Positions 49,965-62,277 are shown, counted from the stretch's first letter. The stretch: DNA of 64,000 bases from Ectobius pallidus (GCA_964059195.1 CAXKWD010000006.1:176388825-176452824), one strand, 5' to 3'. Translations and numbers: made by a program. The notes: generated from the letters alone by a model not told the origin.

Positions 49965-50692
49965 TATAAATAGATACATAATATATTTGTTTTAGTAGAT
50001 AGATACATAGGTTTATTTTATTCAACTTGTAGAGTCAAATTAGAGGATGCAGCTAATATCATTCAAACTTTGTGGATATTATTTAAGTCAAAGCTTTGAG
50101 ACCATAATAATATTAACCTTCCGATTTCTTTGGGCCCAGCTCTTGGCATGTTATAGTTATTAATTTACAAACCATTATAACCTTTTTCGTTTATTATTTC
50201 TTCTGGTAGAAACCGATACATCTGAGTTTGCCTTGTTTACCTTAGTTACGGATACTAATGTTTGTGGTGGCTGTCTTCGAGAGCCAATCAAAATGCTTCG
50301 GGTCTTCGGACATTGCACTTTCATGCATTCCATGAGTGAGTGAGCCTATGAGTGAAATTTAAAAATCTTGAAATCATTGCTGTGAGCAGCTGTAGTGAAA
50401 TCCTAAGATATTGAAATTGCATGTTAAGGGGAAGAAACATTCTACAACTCTTTTTCTTTCCTTTAGTTTTATCACCATCAACTTAGGAAGGTAGTAGTCA
50501 TTTGGTGGTAGTGGTACATAGTATTTGTCAGGTTGGCACTGGATGTGCTTCTGTTGTGTAATTTAGTCTGTTGACTATTTTTTATACACTGGTCTTTCAC
50601 TGAAGTGTCATTTTTGTTCTACTGTAGTTCTGTTTAGGATTTTCTGTCTCAAAGGTGTTGAAAATAATTTTATGGAGTACAGTTGTTGGACA
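49965..50692. other. Unassigned DNA
   Basis: Nothing recognised beyond (GATA)-like short repeats near 49990-50010. Confidence 0.3.
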
Positions 50693-51059
50693 TGTCCCGT
50701 CCGTCACATATCGTTTATTTTTTAAGTATCTGAAATTTGTTAATGATCCTATATTAAAACTTGCTGTGTTTAATTCTTACAGTTTTAATTTCATGTGTAA
50801 GTTACATTTGGTTTTATATGCGTACATAAATAATGTCATGTTCTATACTCTCCAACACTTAAGGCTCAATATTTGTCCCGTCCGTCACCTCAATATTTTT
50901 CTGAATCGCAGACAGAAATGGTGGTGGATTATTAAAATTGCACAAATTATTCTTATTTAAAAATAACAAAACTTTGCACTCAAGGAATAAATCAAGGATT
51001 TAAATAAGAAATAGGCTATTCGTTTTGAATTTCCTAACACCGTGTGTCCCGTCCTTCAC
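50693..51059 (+). repeat. Thrice-repeated TGTCCCGTCCGTCAC motif, about 175-bp spacing
   Basis: TGTCCCGTCCGTCAC at 50693, TTGTCCCGTCCGTCAC near 50873 and TGTCCCGTCCTTCAC at 51045, spaced 181 and 171 bases. It parallels the triplet at 45567-45958 with a related motif. Confidence 0.7.
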
Positions 51060-51332
51060 TCGTGGAATGCATTGAAATGACCTAACTAACTTATTGGTAG
51101 GCCTACATACCCGGTATCTTAACCAATTATGAGTCAACAGATTAGAGTGTTCATACATAATGAACTCACAGCACATTGTTAAAACTTCTGATTGTCTACA
51201 AGATTTTCTTCAAATTCTTTAACAGAATAAAATGCTTTATTCTTAACCGTGTTAATAATATGGTTTTAAATTTGCATATAGGTTGAGGTTACATACTTTT
51301 TACAGTTTACTAAATGGTTCAATACTCATATA

Positions 51333-51846
51333 CGGGGTGTTAATGAATAACACCGAAATATTTTACCTATGTATAGAGGGGACATAGACGAGCAACTTTT
51401 ATTAGGAGATTTTTGCTCTGTGATGTAAAATGTGTATGTTACAGGGCATTAAAGTCATTACAATTTGGTGCTCATAGATCAATAATTACGCGAAATAGGG
51501 CTACAATTTTCATTAAATCGACTTCATGTCTTCCTAGTGATCGATAAAAACCTGATTCTTAATCATCCTTCAACAGCTATATCATAATTTAGTGTTTCCA
51601 TAATCTGCAAAATTTACAGACTAATCACATGACTGGCCGCCACTGCATTAGTATTTTTTATTCATAACTCCAGTGTTAACAACGAAGTTCCTTCTTTTTG
51701 CATTTTTTTCAAATGTTAGAAGTCAGTGGTGGCCATATCCTGGGAGATTTTGTATTGTAACAGCAAAAATCTCCTAATAAAAGTTGCTTGTCTGTGTCGC
51801 CTATGTGCACAGGTAAAATATTTCGGTGGTATTCATTAACACCCTG
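51333..51846. mobile_element. CAGGGTGTTA-family TIR element, copy 3 (complete)
   Basis: CGGGGTGTTAATGAATAACA to TTCATTAACACCCTG, TATA on both sides (51329-51332, 51847-51850). Its interior is inverted relative to copy 1. Confidence 0.85.
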
Positions 51847-52014
51847 TATAACTTATAACATATTGAGATTAACATAATTGGTTTTATTTTAAATACAAGT
51901 TGATTGTTACGCAGTTTGAATTGCTGCTTTCAAAGCTTGAAGACTGTTCCGTGTACATATTAATGGAGTTTGGAACAATAACAGTACCTTAATAGGCCTG
52001 TACTGTGTCATTAT

Positions 52015-52652
52015 TAGACCTGGAATTTTAAGGCAAATGCCTATTTTGTTCCTTATGAAATAACATGAAAATTTTTAAATATGTAGATGTTTCATGATAA
52101 ATCACTTACATTTAGGCTATAGAGTTTTATAGTGCCCTAAGAAGCCTATTTGGACCTTTAGAGCCTATTTTACTATTTTAGTGCCTAAAAATGCCTATTT
52201 TGTACATTTAAAAGAAAATTCAACTTATGTAATTTTTACAATCTTATAATGGACATCCCTCAATGAAAAGCAGGACAGCAGAGGTGGGTTTTTCACAGAA
52301 ACTTGATTATTCCAAACAATTGTTGCTAAAGGAATGCTGACTGACTGGGGAGGATTAAGGGGAAGAACTACTGTGTCAAGTCACCAGTGAAAGAACATCT
52401 GTTTAAGTGAATATAGTTCGTGATGCCTAATTTTGCAGTTATTTCGGTTAAGAATAGGTATACCATGTTTCTTGCAGTAAAAAATACCATGTTACAGTTT
52501 AAGTGTAATTGTAATATTTGCTATCTATTTACACATTTTCAAAGCGTATTTTAAGTGCCTATTTTCTCTTTTAAAAGCCTATTTGCTTGTTTTAAAAGCC
52601 TACTTTCGGTGCCTAAAACTAATTTCTTTAAGAGCCTAAAATCCCAGGTCTA
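52015..52652. mobile_element. Non-autonomous hAT (TAGACCTGGAATTTTAAGGC)
   Basis: Ends TAGACCTGGAATTTTAAGGC and inverted AGCCTAAAATCCCAGGTCTA, perfect TSD GTCATTAT (52007-52014, 52653-52660). GCCTATTTT words recur at both sides. 638 bp. Confidence 0.9.
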
Positions 52653-52701
52653 GTCATTATGATACCCTTCCGACACTTGTAACATTGTTTGTTCTGTTTA
52701 G

Positions 52702-52747
52702 GTGTGACGATCCTCCTTGTTCTGAGGGAGAACCGACTTCCTTGTGA
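52702..52747 (+). CDS. Candidate terminal exon of the unrecognised gene
   Basis: Acceptor TTGTTCTGTTTAG, then one base completing Arg, CDDPPCSEGEPTSL and TGA (52745-52747). AATAAA lies about 35 bases downstream (ATAAATCTCTAAATAAATTT), suitable as a poly(A) signal. The phase matches the donor at 48082 exactly. Confidence 0.42.
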
Positions 52748-52950
52748 TGGGAGAATCTGTTTCGACGTTTGATAAATCTCTAAATAAATTTCCAAGTTTC
52801 AGAATATGAGAAATGTGTGCCGTGACTGGAGAATACTTCAGAATTAGACTAAAAGAGCTCTCCGCATGACAAAATTAGTTAAATACTACGGAAAGAAGCA
52901 TCTGTTCGCCTAATTTAACGACTCATAAATTTAAGTTTTTCTGTCATTAC

Positions 52951-53552
52951 TAGAACCCGGATTTTGTTGATCTAAAATACTTAAAAAATGAGCTGTACAA
53001 TGACTGTAAAAATATAAAAGAAATATCCAAAAACTAAGAAAATAACCCAATAATTTGTATGAAAATAATAGTTTATTCATCAGATTTGTGTCTATTCTAC
53101 ATTTTTGTTGTTCAATTTTTATAGACTTTTAATTAGTTAATAGTACATACGGGTAATGTAAAAGCAAATACCGTCTTTCTGTATCCAAATTAAAATTATA
53201 ACAACATCTATTTATTTATGCTTATTTAGAGATCCGATAATATTCGATGTAAGTAAATGCTCAAAAACTCTGTATAATTCAAGTAACAGCACAAATTGAG
53301 AAAATATTGACTTTATATTTTTTTTAAACTTGCTTAAAATATGAAGTGTGGAAACCGTAAAATGGCCATAAAATTGACAATAATGACATTCTAAAAAAAG
53401 GCCTAAAAATAAAAAAGGGGAACATGTCCAAAAATGACCCTAAAAATTAGCATTTTTATAATCTAGGAGTCATGATCAGAATATCTGCACTAGTGGGCAA
53501 CGTCCATGATGTTCCAGTTAAAAGATGACATGTCATCAAAATCCGAGCCCTG
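52951..53552. mobile_element. Non-autonomous hAT, divergent member of the GGGCCCAGATTCTGATG family
   Basis: TAGAACCCGGATTTTGTTGA to inverted ATCAAAATCCGAGCCCTG. TSDs GTCATTAC (52943-52950) and GTCATTAG (53553-53560) differ at one base. Confidence 0.8.
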
Positions 53553-53659
53553 GTCATTAGTCTACAAATTTAAGCTATAATGTAAGCTCTTGCAAGTCGT
53601 TAATAATTCAGGGACTTTTTTTAATGGAAAAGAGGAAACAAAAAGGTGTTAACCAAGAT

Positions 53660-54190
53660 ATAAATCGACACGGCAGTGTGGAAAAATCGACCTCAGATTC
53701 GAGTTCACTGTCCCAGAAAACCCCTGCAAAGTGAGTTCCGTCAAAATCGATCAATGTTTGTCCATTTAAGCATATATATTCATTGTCCCTAATCCGACTA
53801 TGTTGAAAATTTCAGATGTCTGCGTGCCTTGACGTTATAAACAAATGAGTCGATCAGGGTGGGCTTACAAAATGAAGCTATTCTTTTATTTCAAAATCAT
53901 GGCCAAAAAAGAATGGGAAAGTCACCTGCAATTGTTTGACAAATAAAATGTATAACTGAGAACTGATGCTTCGATAGCGAAAAAAATCACGTTTTCTGCT
54001 AGTTTTTCACTCATAACTGGCGAATGAAAGCGAAAATTATAAATACGGCTTCGAGGTGCATTCGCCCACCCTTCAGCCCATCTACGTTTAAAATTTCAAA
54101 TCTCTGCATTCAGTAGATTTCGCTGGGCATCGCTTACAGACAGACAGTTCCTCTTATCTATCTATCTTCTATTTATCATTATATACTCGT
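53660..54190 (-). mobile_element. Helitron fragment, minus orientation
   Basis: Shares the inverse of CAGCGAAATCTACTGAATGC and AATGCACCTCGAAGCCG-type body with 40808-41507. The 3' CTAG end is not preserved. Confidence 0.6.
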
Positions 54191-55043
54191 AGACAGATAG
54201 ATAGATTCAACTACCAAGAGAAGGTAAAGTATTAAAATTACTTTAATGGTAGAGCATACTTCATTGGTTCCGGAGCATATTTTACAATTTTAGAGCATAT
54301 TTACATTGCGTATTGTAATAGAACTTTGGGTTTGATAGCCTACATAGTTTCTTTGCTGTACTATACCGTTGTATGTTAACTAGTGAAAGGTTAGTTTGAT
54401 GTAAGTTAGGAACATTCTGGACGTTTTAATTCCCGTATTAATAGACCTGGCAGGGATGCGAACACGTGACAGCTGGCTTGGGTTCAAGTTCCGGGTGTAA
54501 GTACTTGTACAAGGGGCAGGTGAGAGAGGAATTAGACAAACCTTCTTTATTTACTTTAACTGAGTCGGAGTCAAATCTGAGAGCAGTGGCATCAACCCAG
54601 TACAAAGTACAAGGCCGTCAACCTAAGTTCGTGTATGAAATGGGGAAATGTTTCAAATGAAGTTTCAGAGCTTCAAATAATAGACTACGCCTATATTATA
54701 ATTAGGGGGCGGATTTCTATGACCTAAAAAATAGGATATATGCATGCATTTATCACCTAAAACATTAAAATATGACCAATAAAATTTATAATATGACTTT
54801 ACCACTTACACAATGTGTATATAAGTTTCATTACAATTCATTTTATTAAAATATAGTGTTAATTATTTAAACTATCTGTAAATTCTCAAAAAGTATCATT
54901 ATAATGCAAAATTTACAAAATATGAAATGAAACTTCAAAATTTCTTTAATATGGACACAAATGTGCAAAAAATATGACCTAAATATGCATATTCATACTA
55001 AATATGCTACAATAGTCGAACATTTCCTAAATATGCAGTTATA

Positions 55044-55438
55044 TCTATATATATAAAAATGAATGTATGTGTGTGTGTGTGTGTGTGTCCTTTATGCATT
55101 ACTACACCATTCATCCGATTGCCATGAAACTTTGGGAAGTTGTTGAGCGCATTCCCGGGAAGGTTTCTGGCATATTACATTTTTAATTTTTCCTTTCATT
55201 CGTGAGTTATGAGTGAAAAACGGGCAAAAAACGTGTATTTTTTGCGTTTTCGAAGCATCAGTTTTCAGTAATACCATTCAATGTCAAATCAATTACAGTA
55301 GGCTTTGGCTATTTTTGTCATTCCTTGGACATAAAACTATCGCGATCGCTTGAATGTTGTAGCTCACGCTGGTCGATTCATTTGTTTATAATGTCAAGGC
55401 ACGCAGACATATGAAATTTTCAACCTACACTGAAGAGG

Positions 55439-55498
<60 letters not shown>

Positions 55499-56059
55499 AA
55501 AGGGATAATCAATATAGGCCTCAATATGGTCAAACATTGTTCGATTTGGACGAAACTCACTATACGGGGGTTTTCTGGGCCAAGGACCTCGAATCTGAGG
55601 TCGCTTTTACCAGGCGACGCTATCTAATCGTGGTATGTAATTCACGTGATTTAGGTGTGAATAAATATAATGATTTAACTATTATGCTCTTAATTTTTAA
55701 TTTTTGAAATAATTATCGCGGGCGATCGCTTGATTTTGTAAGTCCATCCTTGACGATTCATTTGTTTAGAATATCAAGAAGGCCCGCAGACGTATGAAAT
55801 TTTCAACCTACACGGAAGAGGGATATTCAATATAGACCTAAATATGGTCAAACATTGTTCGACTTGGACGAAACTCACTATGCAGGGGTTTTCTGGGCCA
55901 GGGAACTCTAATCTGAGGTCGCTTTTACCAGGCGACACTATCTAATTGTGGTATGTAGTCCACGTGATTTAGGTGTTAATAAATATGATTTAACTATTAT
56001 GCTTTTAATTTTTAATTTTTTAAATAATTATCGCGTGCGAAGTCGCGGGCACACGCTAG
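55044..56059 (+). mobile_element. Helitron nested in hAT copy 3, exact ends known
   Basis: The uninterrupted hAT copies read CAGTTATATGCACAATAAAAG. Here TCTATATATATAAAAATG... through GCGGGCACACGCTAG is inserted between A and T of TTATA|TGCAC, with no duplication. This is the Helitron rule (A|TC...CTRR|T). A GC hairpin precedes CTAG. A unit of about 340-400 bases (CGATCGCTTGA..., CAACCTACACTGAAGAGG..., AACATTGTTCGA) is tandemly duplicated inside, and one unit carries a (TTA)n expansion. No coding capacity. Confidence 0.9.
55438..55497. repeat. (ATT)n microsatellite
   Basis: About 19 uninterrupted TTA/ATT triplets inside the Helitron. Read as protein it gives a meaningless poly-Tyr ORF. Confidence 0.95.
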
Positions 56060-56220
56060 TGCACAATAAAAGCCGTTCCATTTTCACCAGGATGCTTGGA
56101 ATCGGGTTTAAATTAGTCGGAAACCTGAAATAATGCAAAGGGGAAAAATATGACATGTCATAGAAATCCGCCCCCTAATTATAATATACCACATAAATTA
56201 TTACAATATATTATTCAATT

Positions 56221-56650
56221 CCCTTACTTACTTACTCAATCGCAATAGACACTTCCTAAACAAGCTAAAGGAATATTATCTATTTTATGGAACCCGAAGG
56301 TTCATTGCCGCGCTTACCTAAGCCTGCCACTCAACCCTATTCTGTGCTAACTCCAACCATCCCTCTCAAATCCTACTTCTCTTAAATCCTAATATTGTCC
56401 ACCCACCTACGTCTAGGTCTTCCAAGTGGTCTTTTTCCTTCGGGTCTCCCAGTCAATACTTTTGAGATATGTCTTTCCTCCCCCATTTCATCTTCTGTGA
56501 ATTAATTACCCTTACTATATCCGATGACGAGTACAGGTTATGAAGCTCGTCGTTATGCAGTTTTCATCTCTCTTAGGCCCAAATATTTTCCTAAGCCCCC
56601 TGTTTTCGAACACTCTCAGATTATGTTTTTCCCGAAGAGTAAGGGGCCAT
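56221..56650 (-). mobile_element. LINE C-terminal fragment, copy 4
   Basis: Begins CCTTACTTACTTACTCAATC (tail) and matches 41880-42330, with several small deletions and no open frame. Confidence 0.75.
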
Positions 56651-57210
56651 GTCTCACTTTAGGTTTTATAAGATAGGACTATGTGGCTGTCGTGACTATG
56701 AAATGGATAATTTGCACCCTGTGTATAAGAGATTTTGTGTTTATACCCGTTAAGGATTAAAATAATATTTTACCTTAAAATCCAAAATCTACCTATAACT
56801 ACCCGTCAGAAAAAAAATGTTTTAAATAAAAGCTTTCAGCTCTTAGTATAAACACCTTGTGTACAAAATTAAGACAAAATCGTGGGGTCCTTCTCGGAAA
56901 ACGCGTAAAATGAATTTTTCTGATGTAAAACGTGCTTAAAATAAGATAAAGCCGTCTGTAATCCTTAGTTGATACGTATGTGATCGTTCACACACAGACA
57001 GACGTGTTTTATATATATAATATATTTTTAATTCACGACCCCTTGGTGTGCCCCTGTAGCCTACGTGTGCCAAGATTGGTAGCCGTGCGCCGAGTCCACA
57101 CGAGAATTCGGGGTAATGGTAGTTTCATTGTTTTACAGGGTACAATATGAGGCAATCTCACATTTACTTTCTCTAAAATTTATCAAGACTAACCCCATAA
57201 GCAGGCTACA
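56651..57210. other. Unassigned DNA with a hAT-end fragment
   Basis: ACCTTAAAATCCAAAATCTACC at 56772 resembles the right end of the hAT at 61555-62277. Nothing else recognised. Confidence 0.35.
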
Positions 57211-58045
57211 CTAGCATAAAACGCCCGGCGTCGCCCGGGTTTTGTATTTTGTAATTAGAAATTAACTTATGAAGGACTAAAGTTTTTTTTTTTTTTTCAA
57301 TTTGAAATTAGGAAGAACGACTTACTACACTGAAACTATTCCCTCAGGAACCGCTTGGTGTGAAATAAACTAATCCCTTTTTACACAGAATACTTATCAA
57401 ATCCAAATCACAGTTCACATGACAACAGTGTATTGTTGGCACTGGTCTCAGGTGGGTTTGGAAATAAATGAAACGAGAACTTTGACAAATTAGAGAAGCT
57501 ATCAACGTAATTGATGTTTTAAATAAATATTAAAGAATGAAATCCACGAAAATAATCACAATGTGATGCATTCACATAACTTTCTCTACCTTGGACTTAG
57601 AGAATACCATACGAGGTATAGTAATATGTATATTATTATATCCCAGGTTTTTGGGGAGGGAAGTATGAAAGGGATATTGAAATATTACTTTTTAATTTCA
57701 TCCCCGAAACGGTTGTATGGTAACATGAGAGTGAGAAATAAAATATTCAGCGAAGACAATACAATTTTATGTTATAGGAATTCATGTTTCTTCTTATTTC
57801 AACTCCTACCAGGCTTGGTGTGTAGAAGCGATGGGATGCAAAATTCTACATCCTCTATGAACCATAAAAAGCTATATCAAGCGTTTTCTGAGGGAATAGT
57901 TTGAGTGTGATAAGTCGTTCTTCTTCATTTGAAATTCTGCATACTTATATAAGGACGTAGGGTTTGAAAATCGAAAGTCCTTCATAAGTTAATTTCTATT
58001 TACAAAATTATACAAAAAACGAGCGACGCCGGGCCTTTTAAACCC
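57211..58045. mobile_element. Two opposed Helitron copies (CCGGGCGACGCCGGG family)
   Basis: 57211-57350 is a minus-strand 3' end (CTAG, then GCCCGGCGTCGCCCGGGTTT, then CTTCATAA and GAGGGAATAG in inverse). 57351-58045 is a plus-strand body and 3' region ending GAGCGACGCCGGGCCTTTTA without CTAG. Confidence 0.65.
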
Positions 58046-58151
58046 CTTTATTTATTAATATTGATGCTTGATTCTCTCAAGATAAATTCTCATCCTGTTT
58101 TTAAATTATCTGTGATAATTTCACGACCAACGAAGTAGTCAGATGGTATAA

Positions 58152-58980
58152 TCTCTATATGTATAAAAGGCTTTGTCCTGACTGACAGGAATCAACGTAC
58201 AGCCTAAACTATAACAGGTAGAGACTTGGAATTTTGATAGTACCTTCGTTTCATAATGTAGGTACTCACTAAGAAAGGATTTTGCAAAATTTTGATTCTA
58301 CATGCCAAAAATAAAATGTTTTTGAAAATACTTAATCCCTTTTTACATAGAATTATCAATTCCAAATCACAGAATATATTGTTGCCAAATGGTATCAGAT
58401 GGGCTTGGAAAAAACAAATGAAATGCACTTTTGACAAATAAGAGAAGTTATCAAAATAATTAATGTTATAAATAAATATTACAGAATGAAATCCACTAAA
58501 ATAATGGAATCACATAACTTTCTCTACCCTGGACATAGAGAAAACAAAACGAGGCATGGTAATGTGAATATTATTATATTATACCGCAGGTTTTTGGAGA
58601 GAAAAGTATGAAAGTGATAATGCTTTCTGTTTAATTTCATCCCCAAAACGGCTTTATGGTAACATAAGAGTGGGAAATTTCCCGCCTCGATATTACAATT
58701 TTATGTTACAGGAATTTCTGTTTCTTCTTATTTAAACCTCTACCAGGCTTGCTGTGCACTGTACAAGCGATGGGATGCAAAATTCTAGATCCTCTATGAG
58801 CCATAAAAAACTAAATCAAGCGTTTTCTGAGGGAATAGTTGGAGTGTAATAAGTCGTTCTTCCTATTTCAAATTATAAATGCCTATATAAGGACCTAGAA
58901 TTTAAAATTGAAAATCCTTCATAAGTTAATTTCCAATTACAAAATACAAAACCCGGGCGACGGCGGGTCTTTTAAGCTAG
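58152..58980 (+). mobile_element. Non-autonomous Helitron (CCGGGCGACGCCGGG family), copy A
   Basis: Starts TCTCTATATGTATAAAAGGC after A and ends ACCCGGGCGACGGCGGGTCT, TTTAAGCTAG before T. About 85-90% alike with copy B by eye. Confidence 0.8.
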
Positions 58981-59154
58981 TAACTTATATAAGTGATGAT
59001 TAGTCGTGCCTTTGACAAACACCAAGACACCTTGAAACTCTTGGACTTTGCTCATATGGCAACACCAGGTATGAAGTGTTTGCTTAGCTAAGACTCAAGT
59101 GTTTGAGATCAAAGTAACTTATAACCCGTGAAAGAAAGAAAAAAACTGTCTTTT

Positions 59155-59790
59155 TTATGTCCTCTGTCTGTACCATAGCTACTCTAGGTAGATGAAGTAT
59201 TGTTTTCGACCCCCAAATTCAAAGTTGAGTTTTTAACATAAATAGACGTTTTGAGGTCTGTGATCAGCCTAGCTCCAAAACGGAAAATCGTACGAAAACA
59301 AAATTTTGTATTTGGGTTAGGTACCTTCTGAGGATGAGACACGCAGATTCGCGACAACCTTCTCTTACATTTAAGGGGACTTTACACAAAGAAAATTTCG
59401 TTTTTTGCGATTTTATCAAAAACGGCTCTAACGATTTTCTTTAAATTTTGTTCCTGGAATGCTGATACCAAGAGCTAAAACTTTTATATGAAACTTTTTT
59501 TTAAATAATTTATCTGGAGGGTGGTTATAAGCCACCTACTAAGTTATTCACCCACTGTTTGTCTTGCCTGGTGAACAACTGAATACGTGCTCTTTCATGG
59601 CCTCTTATTCTACATAAGAATGTGAAGTGAGAAAGATGTTATGTTGGCCATACATAAGAGTAAATAAATATCTTAGGGGAATATTCGATAAATTTGGGAA
59701 ATTATTCTTAACGCCGGAGCTTTTTTTTCTTAAAGTAAGTTTGTCTATAGTCTGCGTTTTTAGTCGCCTCATTCAAAGAAGCGGCTATAA
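59155..59790 (+). repeat. Unknown interspersed repeat
   Basis: Segments match 21452-21530, 22400-22510 and 23053-23115. The part GGGGAATATTCGATAAATTT... CTGCGTTTTTAGTCGCC is inverted at 63840-63996. No coding. Confidence 0.55.
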
Positions 59791-60114
59791 GGTATTTATA
59801 GCACAATTAGCGTAAAATTGTGTCTTGCGATTCTGTACAAGGATCAGATGTGAATACTGCTAAGAGAGGAAGTTGTGTGACTTTCACATCAGATTTTTTT
59901 TTTAAATTCTGATCGCTAGTTCCTTAGGCAGAGCCCTTTTCCTAACAAGCTGCATTTTACCCAGCCATCAATTTCAGTAGGGCCTATTTGTATTGAGTTC
60001 TCATATTGACTATTAGTTGTCACTAATACACTAGTCAGTAAGTGGAGCCATGCTGGAATAAGAATTAACTGTTTATATCTATGAGTAAGTTACCAAATTA
60101 TATTAAAACGTAAA
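59791..60114. other. Unassigned DNA
   Basis: No features recognised. Confidence 0.3.
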
Positions 60115-60615
60115 GTAAAGTGATCCCTATACAGGCCATGGAAGCCCAGAGGGTTCCAGGAGGTTGAGGCTCCCAGATTTTGGACATTTTCTGTGGCTCA
60201 GGAGATGCGTTCAATCCTCTCACGCAGCGGGCCCGGGTTCGGGACAAGTTACCTAGGTGGGTTTTTTCCTGGGGTTTTTCCTCACCTTTGAGACAAATGT
60301 CGGATAACTTTAGGCCCTTGTGGTCCCCAGATATCATCTGGCCGTCATTATCATCTTCATCCCATCCTCGCCTTGTTTGGAGTGAGTGTGTGTGAATGGT
60401 GTGTCTCGTCCTATGTGTTCGTGTTGTCTCGGAGGTGGCCCCGGCATTGGGCTGATCACTCATCCGGGGAGGCCCTACATGTCTTTGTCTGGGCAAAAAG
60501 TATGTATGTGATCCAAAGATAATCCCTCTCCCAACAGGTCAAGGCCCGGGCGGCTTGGGTCGTTTAAATCCTAAAAAGGAGAGGTTAAACTACGAGAAAG
60601 AAAGAAAGAAAGATA
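60115..60615 (+). mobile_element. tRNA-derived SINE with (GAAA)n tail
   Basis: B-box-like GGGCCCGGGTTCGGGACAA, then GGTGGGTTTTTTCCTGGGGT, a GC-rich body and an end CGGCTTGGGTCGTTTAAATC ... GAAAGAAAGAAAGAAAG. Related 3' end at 39205. Confidence 0.7.
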
Positions 60616-60705
60616 AACTCCAACGACCTCATCGGCAATCTAACCCGCGATCTCCCGGTTTGTAGCGCATCGTCTCAACCACTACGCTGCGGCGTACCCC
60701 ACTAA
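60616..60705 (-). mobile_element. tRNA-like SINE head
   Basis: Minus strand: GCCGCAGCGTAGTGGTTGAG (A box) and ATCGCGGGTTAGATTGCCG (B box). Body absent. Confidence 0.55.
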
Positions 60706-61199
60706 ATAATCTATCTACTCTTATACAATTCAACGGCCCTAAATAGCGTGCTTGCTCGCCCGCTTCGTGAGACATCGGGTATACTAGGCGATGTTCGTCT
60801 CTCGCAGTCTAAACTTTCATGACGACTACAAAATTAGGAAGGAAAACCGTTTCTTTATTATATAAGGCCTAAGTGAAATGAACACAATGAACAAATATTC
60901 TAATTTTATTTTTACTTACAATTTTCATAGCTCTGAACCACAAACATTTTTAATAATCTACCAGTGTAATTTTCTTAAAATCAATGAATAATGGCGGGCG
61001 AAGCCGGGGGCAACAGCTGTAAAATATTGATGGTTTTATCTCTTGAAATATCGATGATAATAATAATCCAAACAAACCATTCCTTCCCTTGAAACATTAT
61101 ATAATTTCTGAAAATTACACTGAATTGATAAAATAAAATTCACATCATATTCATGTCAATAAACAGCTGAGAAACAATACGTATTATGTGTTCACAGGT
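60706..61199. other. Unassigned DNA with Helitron-like end
   Basis: TGGCGGGCGAAGCCGGGGGC at 60991-61010 resembles a Helitron hairpin, but CTAG is lost. Nothing else recognised. Confidence 0.35.
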
Positions 61200-61429
61200 T
61201 CTTTGGAACTCCATAATCGATTCTGATATAGTTTTTCCAGGGGGCGCTTTCATGTCGTGGAATGTACTCTAAAGCAGCAATTTTAGCTGTTTCATTAATA
61301 TTATTAATGGCTTAGTTTATGAATGATTCGCGTGCAAGTGTTAATAAATATAATGCTTTAATAGTTATTATACTCTTAATTTTTAATTTTTAAAAGAATT
61401 ATCGTGGCGAAGACACGGGCACCTCCTAG
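61200..61429 (+). mobile_element. Helitron 3' end fragment
   Basis: Ends ATCGTGGCGAAGACACGGGC, ACCTCCTAG before T, after the shared ATTATACTCTTAATTTTTAA segment of the 55-kb Helitron. Confidence 0.65.
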
Positions 61430-61434
61430 TATTA

Positions 61435-61546
61435 CACAACCCAAATAAAAAGTGATGAATGCCCTCACGTAACTTTCTTTGCCCTAAGCATGCAGTTGTT
61501 TCAACCTGATGCAAAGCATGACTGAGTTTCTACAAACAGTGGGTGG
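61435..61546 (-). repeat. Unknown interspersed repeat, inverted copy
   Basis: Inverse of 22395-22480/23085-23115 (GTGGGTGGCTTATAAC, CTGAGTTTCTACAAACAGTG), interrupted at its end by the hAT insertion. Confidence 0.6.
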
Positions 61547-61554
61547 CTTATAAC

Positions 61555-62277
61555 TACACTTCGGGCTTTTAGGTCGCTAAAAATGCTGTTTTAGGTACCT
61601 AAAATAGGCTCTAAAAATTGGAAAATAGTCTCTTATAAAATCGTTAAGTTGCCAATTTTCTGAAATATCTCAATTGCAGTGCAGAATATTATATTTTTTG
61701 AAGTCACCATTAATCAATAATCATGATAAAACACAGATATAAGCCTACAGGCCTAGTACACAGAACTATATAGACCTATTACTAGGGCCTGTATTACTAC
61801 CATAACAGTGAAAACCTAATCCTTGCGCCCAGAAGCTATGCACGCTAGCATATTCAACCCCATGTATACCTCAGTGATTAAGATTTTTTTTTTTTCTGCT
61901 GGATGTGGGAGTCGGGAGAAAAACACTACATTTTCTTGGGAATTTCAAGGAATTTTCTACTGAAGACGAAACATTCCTTACTATTTAACCACGTCATAAA
62001 TGTGTCATGTACTGCACATTCCGAGCTAAAAAAAATTAGTAGGCCTACGAACTGAAAATAAATGTTAGAATTTATAACAAAAAATAACTTATTTTGAACT
62101 TTAGTGGAAAAACAAGCAAAAAAGGCAATATTAGGCTCTAACGTAAAAATAGGCTGTTTTAGGTCCTATAAAATTATCAGTTTTAGGCATAGTCACTTAT
62201 GAAACATGCATATACAAGTTTTCGTTCATATATCACCTAAAGATTAAAATAGGTTTTTACCTAAAATCCGAAGTCTA
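61555..62277. mobile_element. Non-autonomous hAT (TAGACTTCGGATTTTAGG)
   Basis: Ends TACACTTCGGGCTTTTAGGT and inverted ACCTAAAATCCGAAGTCTA, perfect TSD CTTATAAC (61547-61554, 62278-62285). 723 bp with TTTTAGG words repeated inside. Confidence 0.88.

Larger units (their letters stand above)
54703..56177. mobile_element. Non-autonomous hAT, GGGGGCGGATTTC family, copy 3, carrying a Helitron
   Basis: TAGGGGGCGGATTTCTATGA to inverted TCATAGAAATCCGCCCCCTA, perfect TSD ATTATAAT (54695-54702, 56178-56185). Confidence 0.92.

Noticed and set aside
55411..55707. 98-residue ORF with a poly-Tyr stretch
   Set aside because: It is the (ATT)n microsatellite inside a Helitron.
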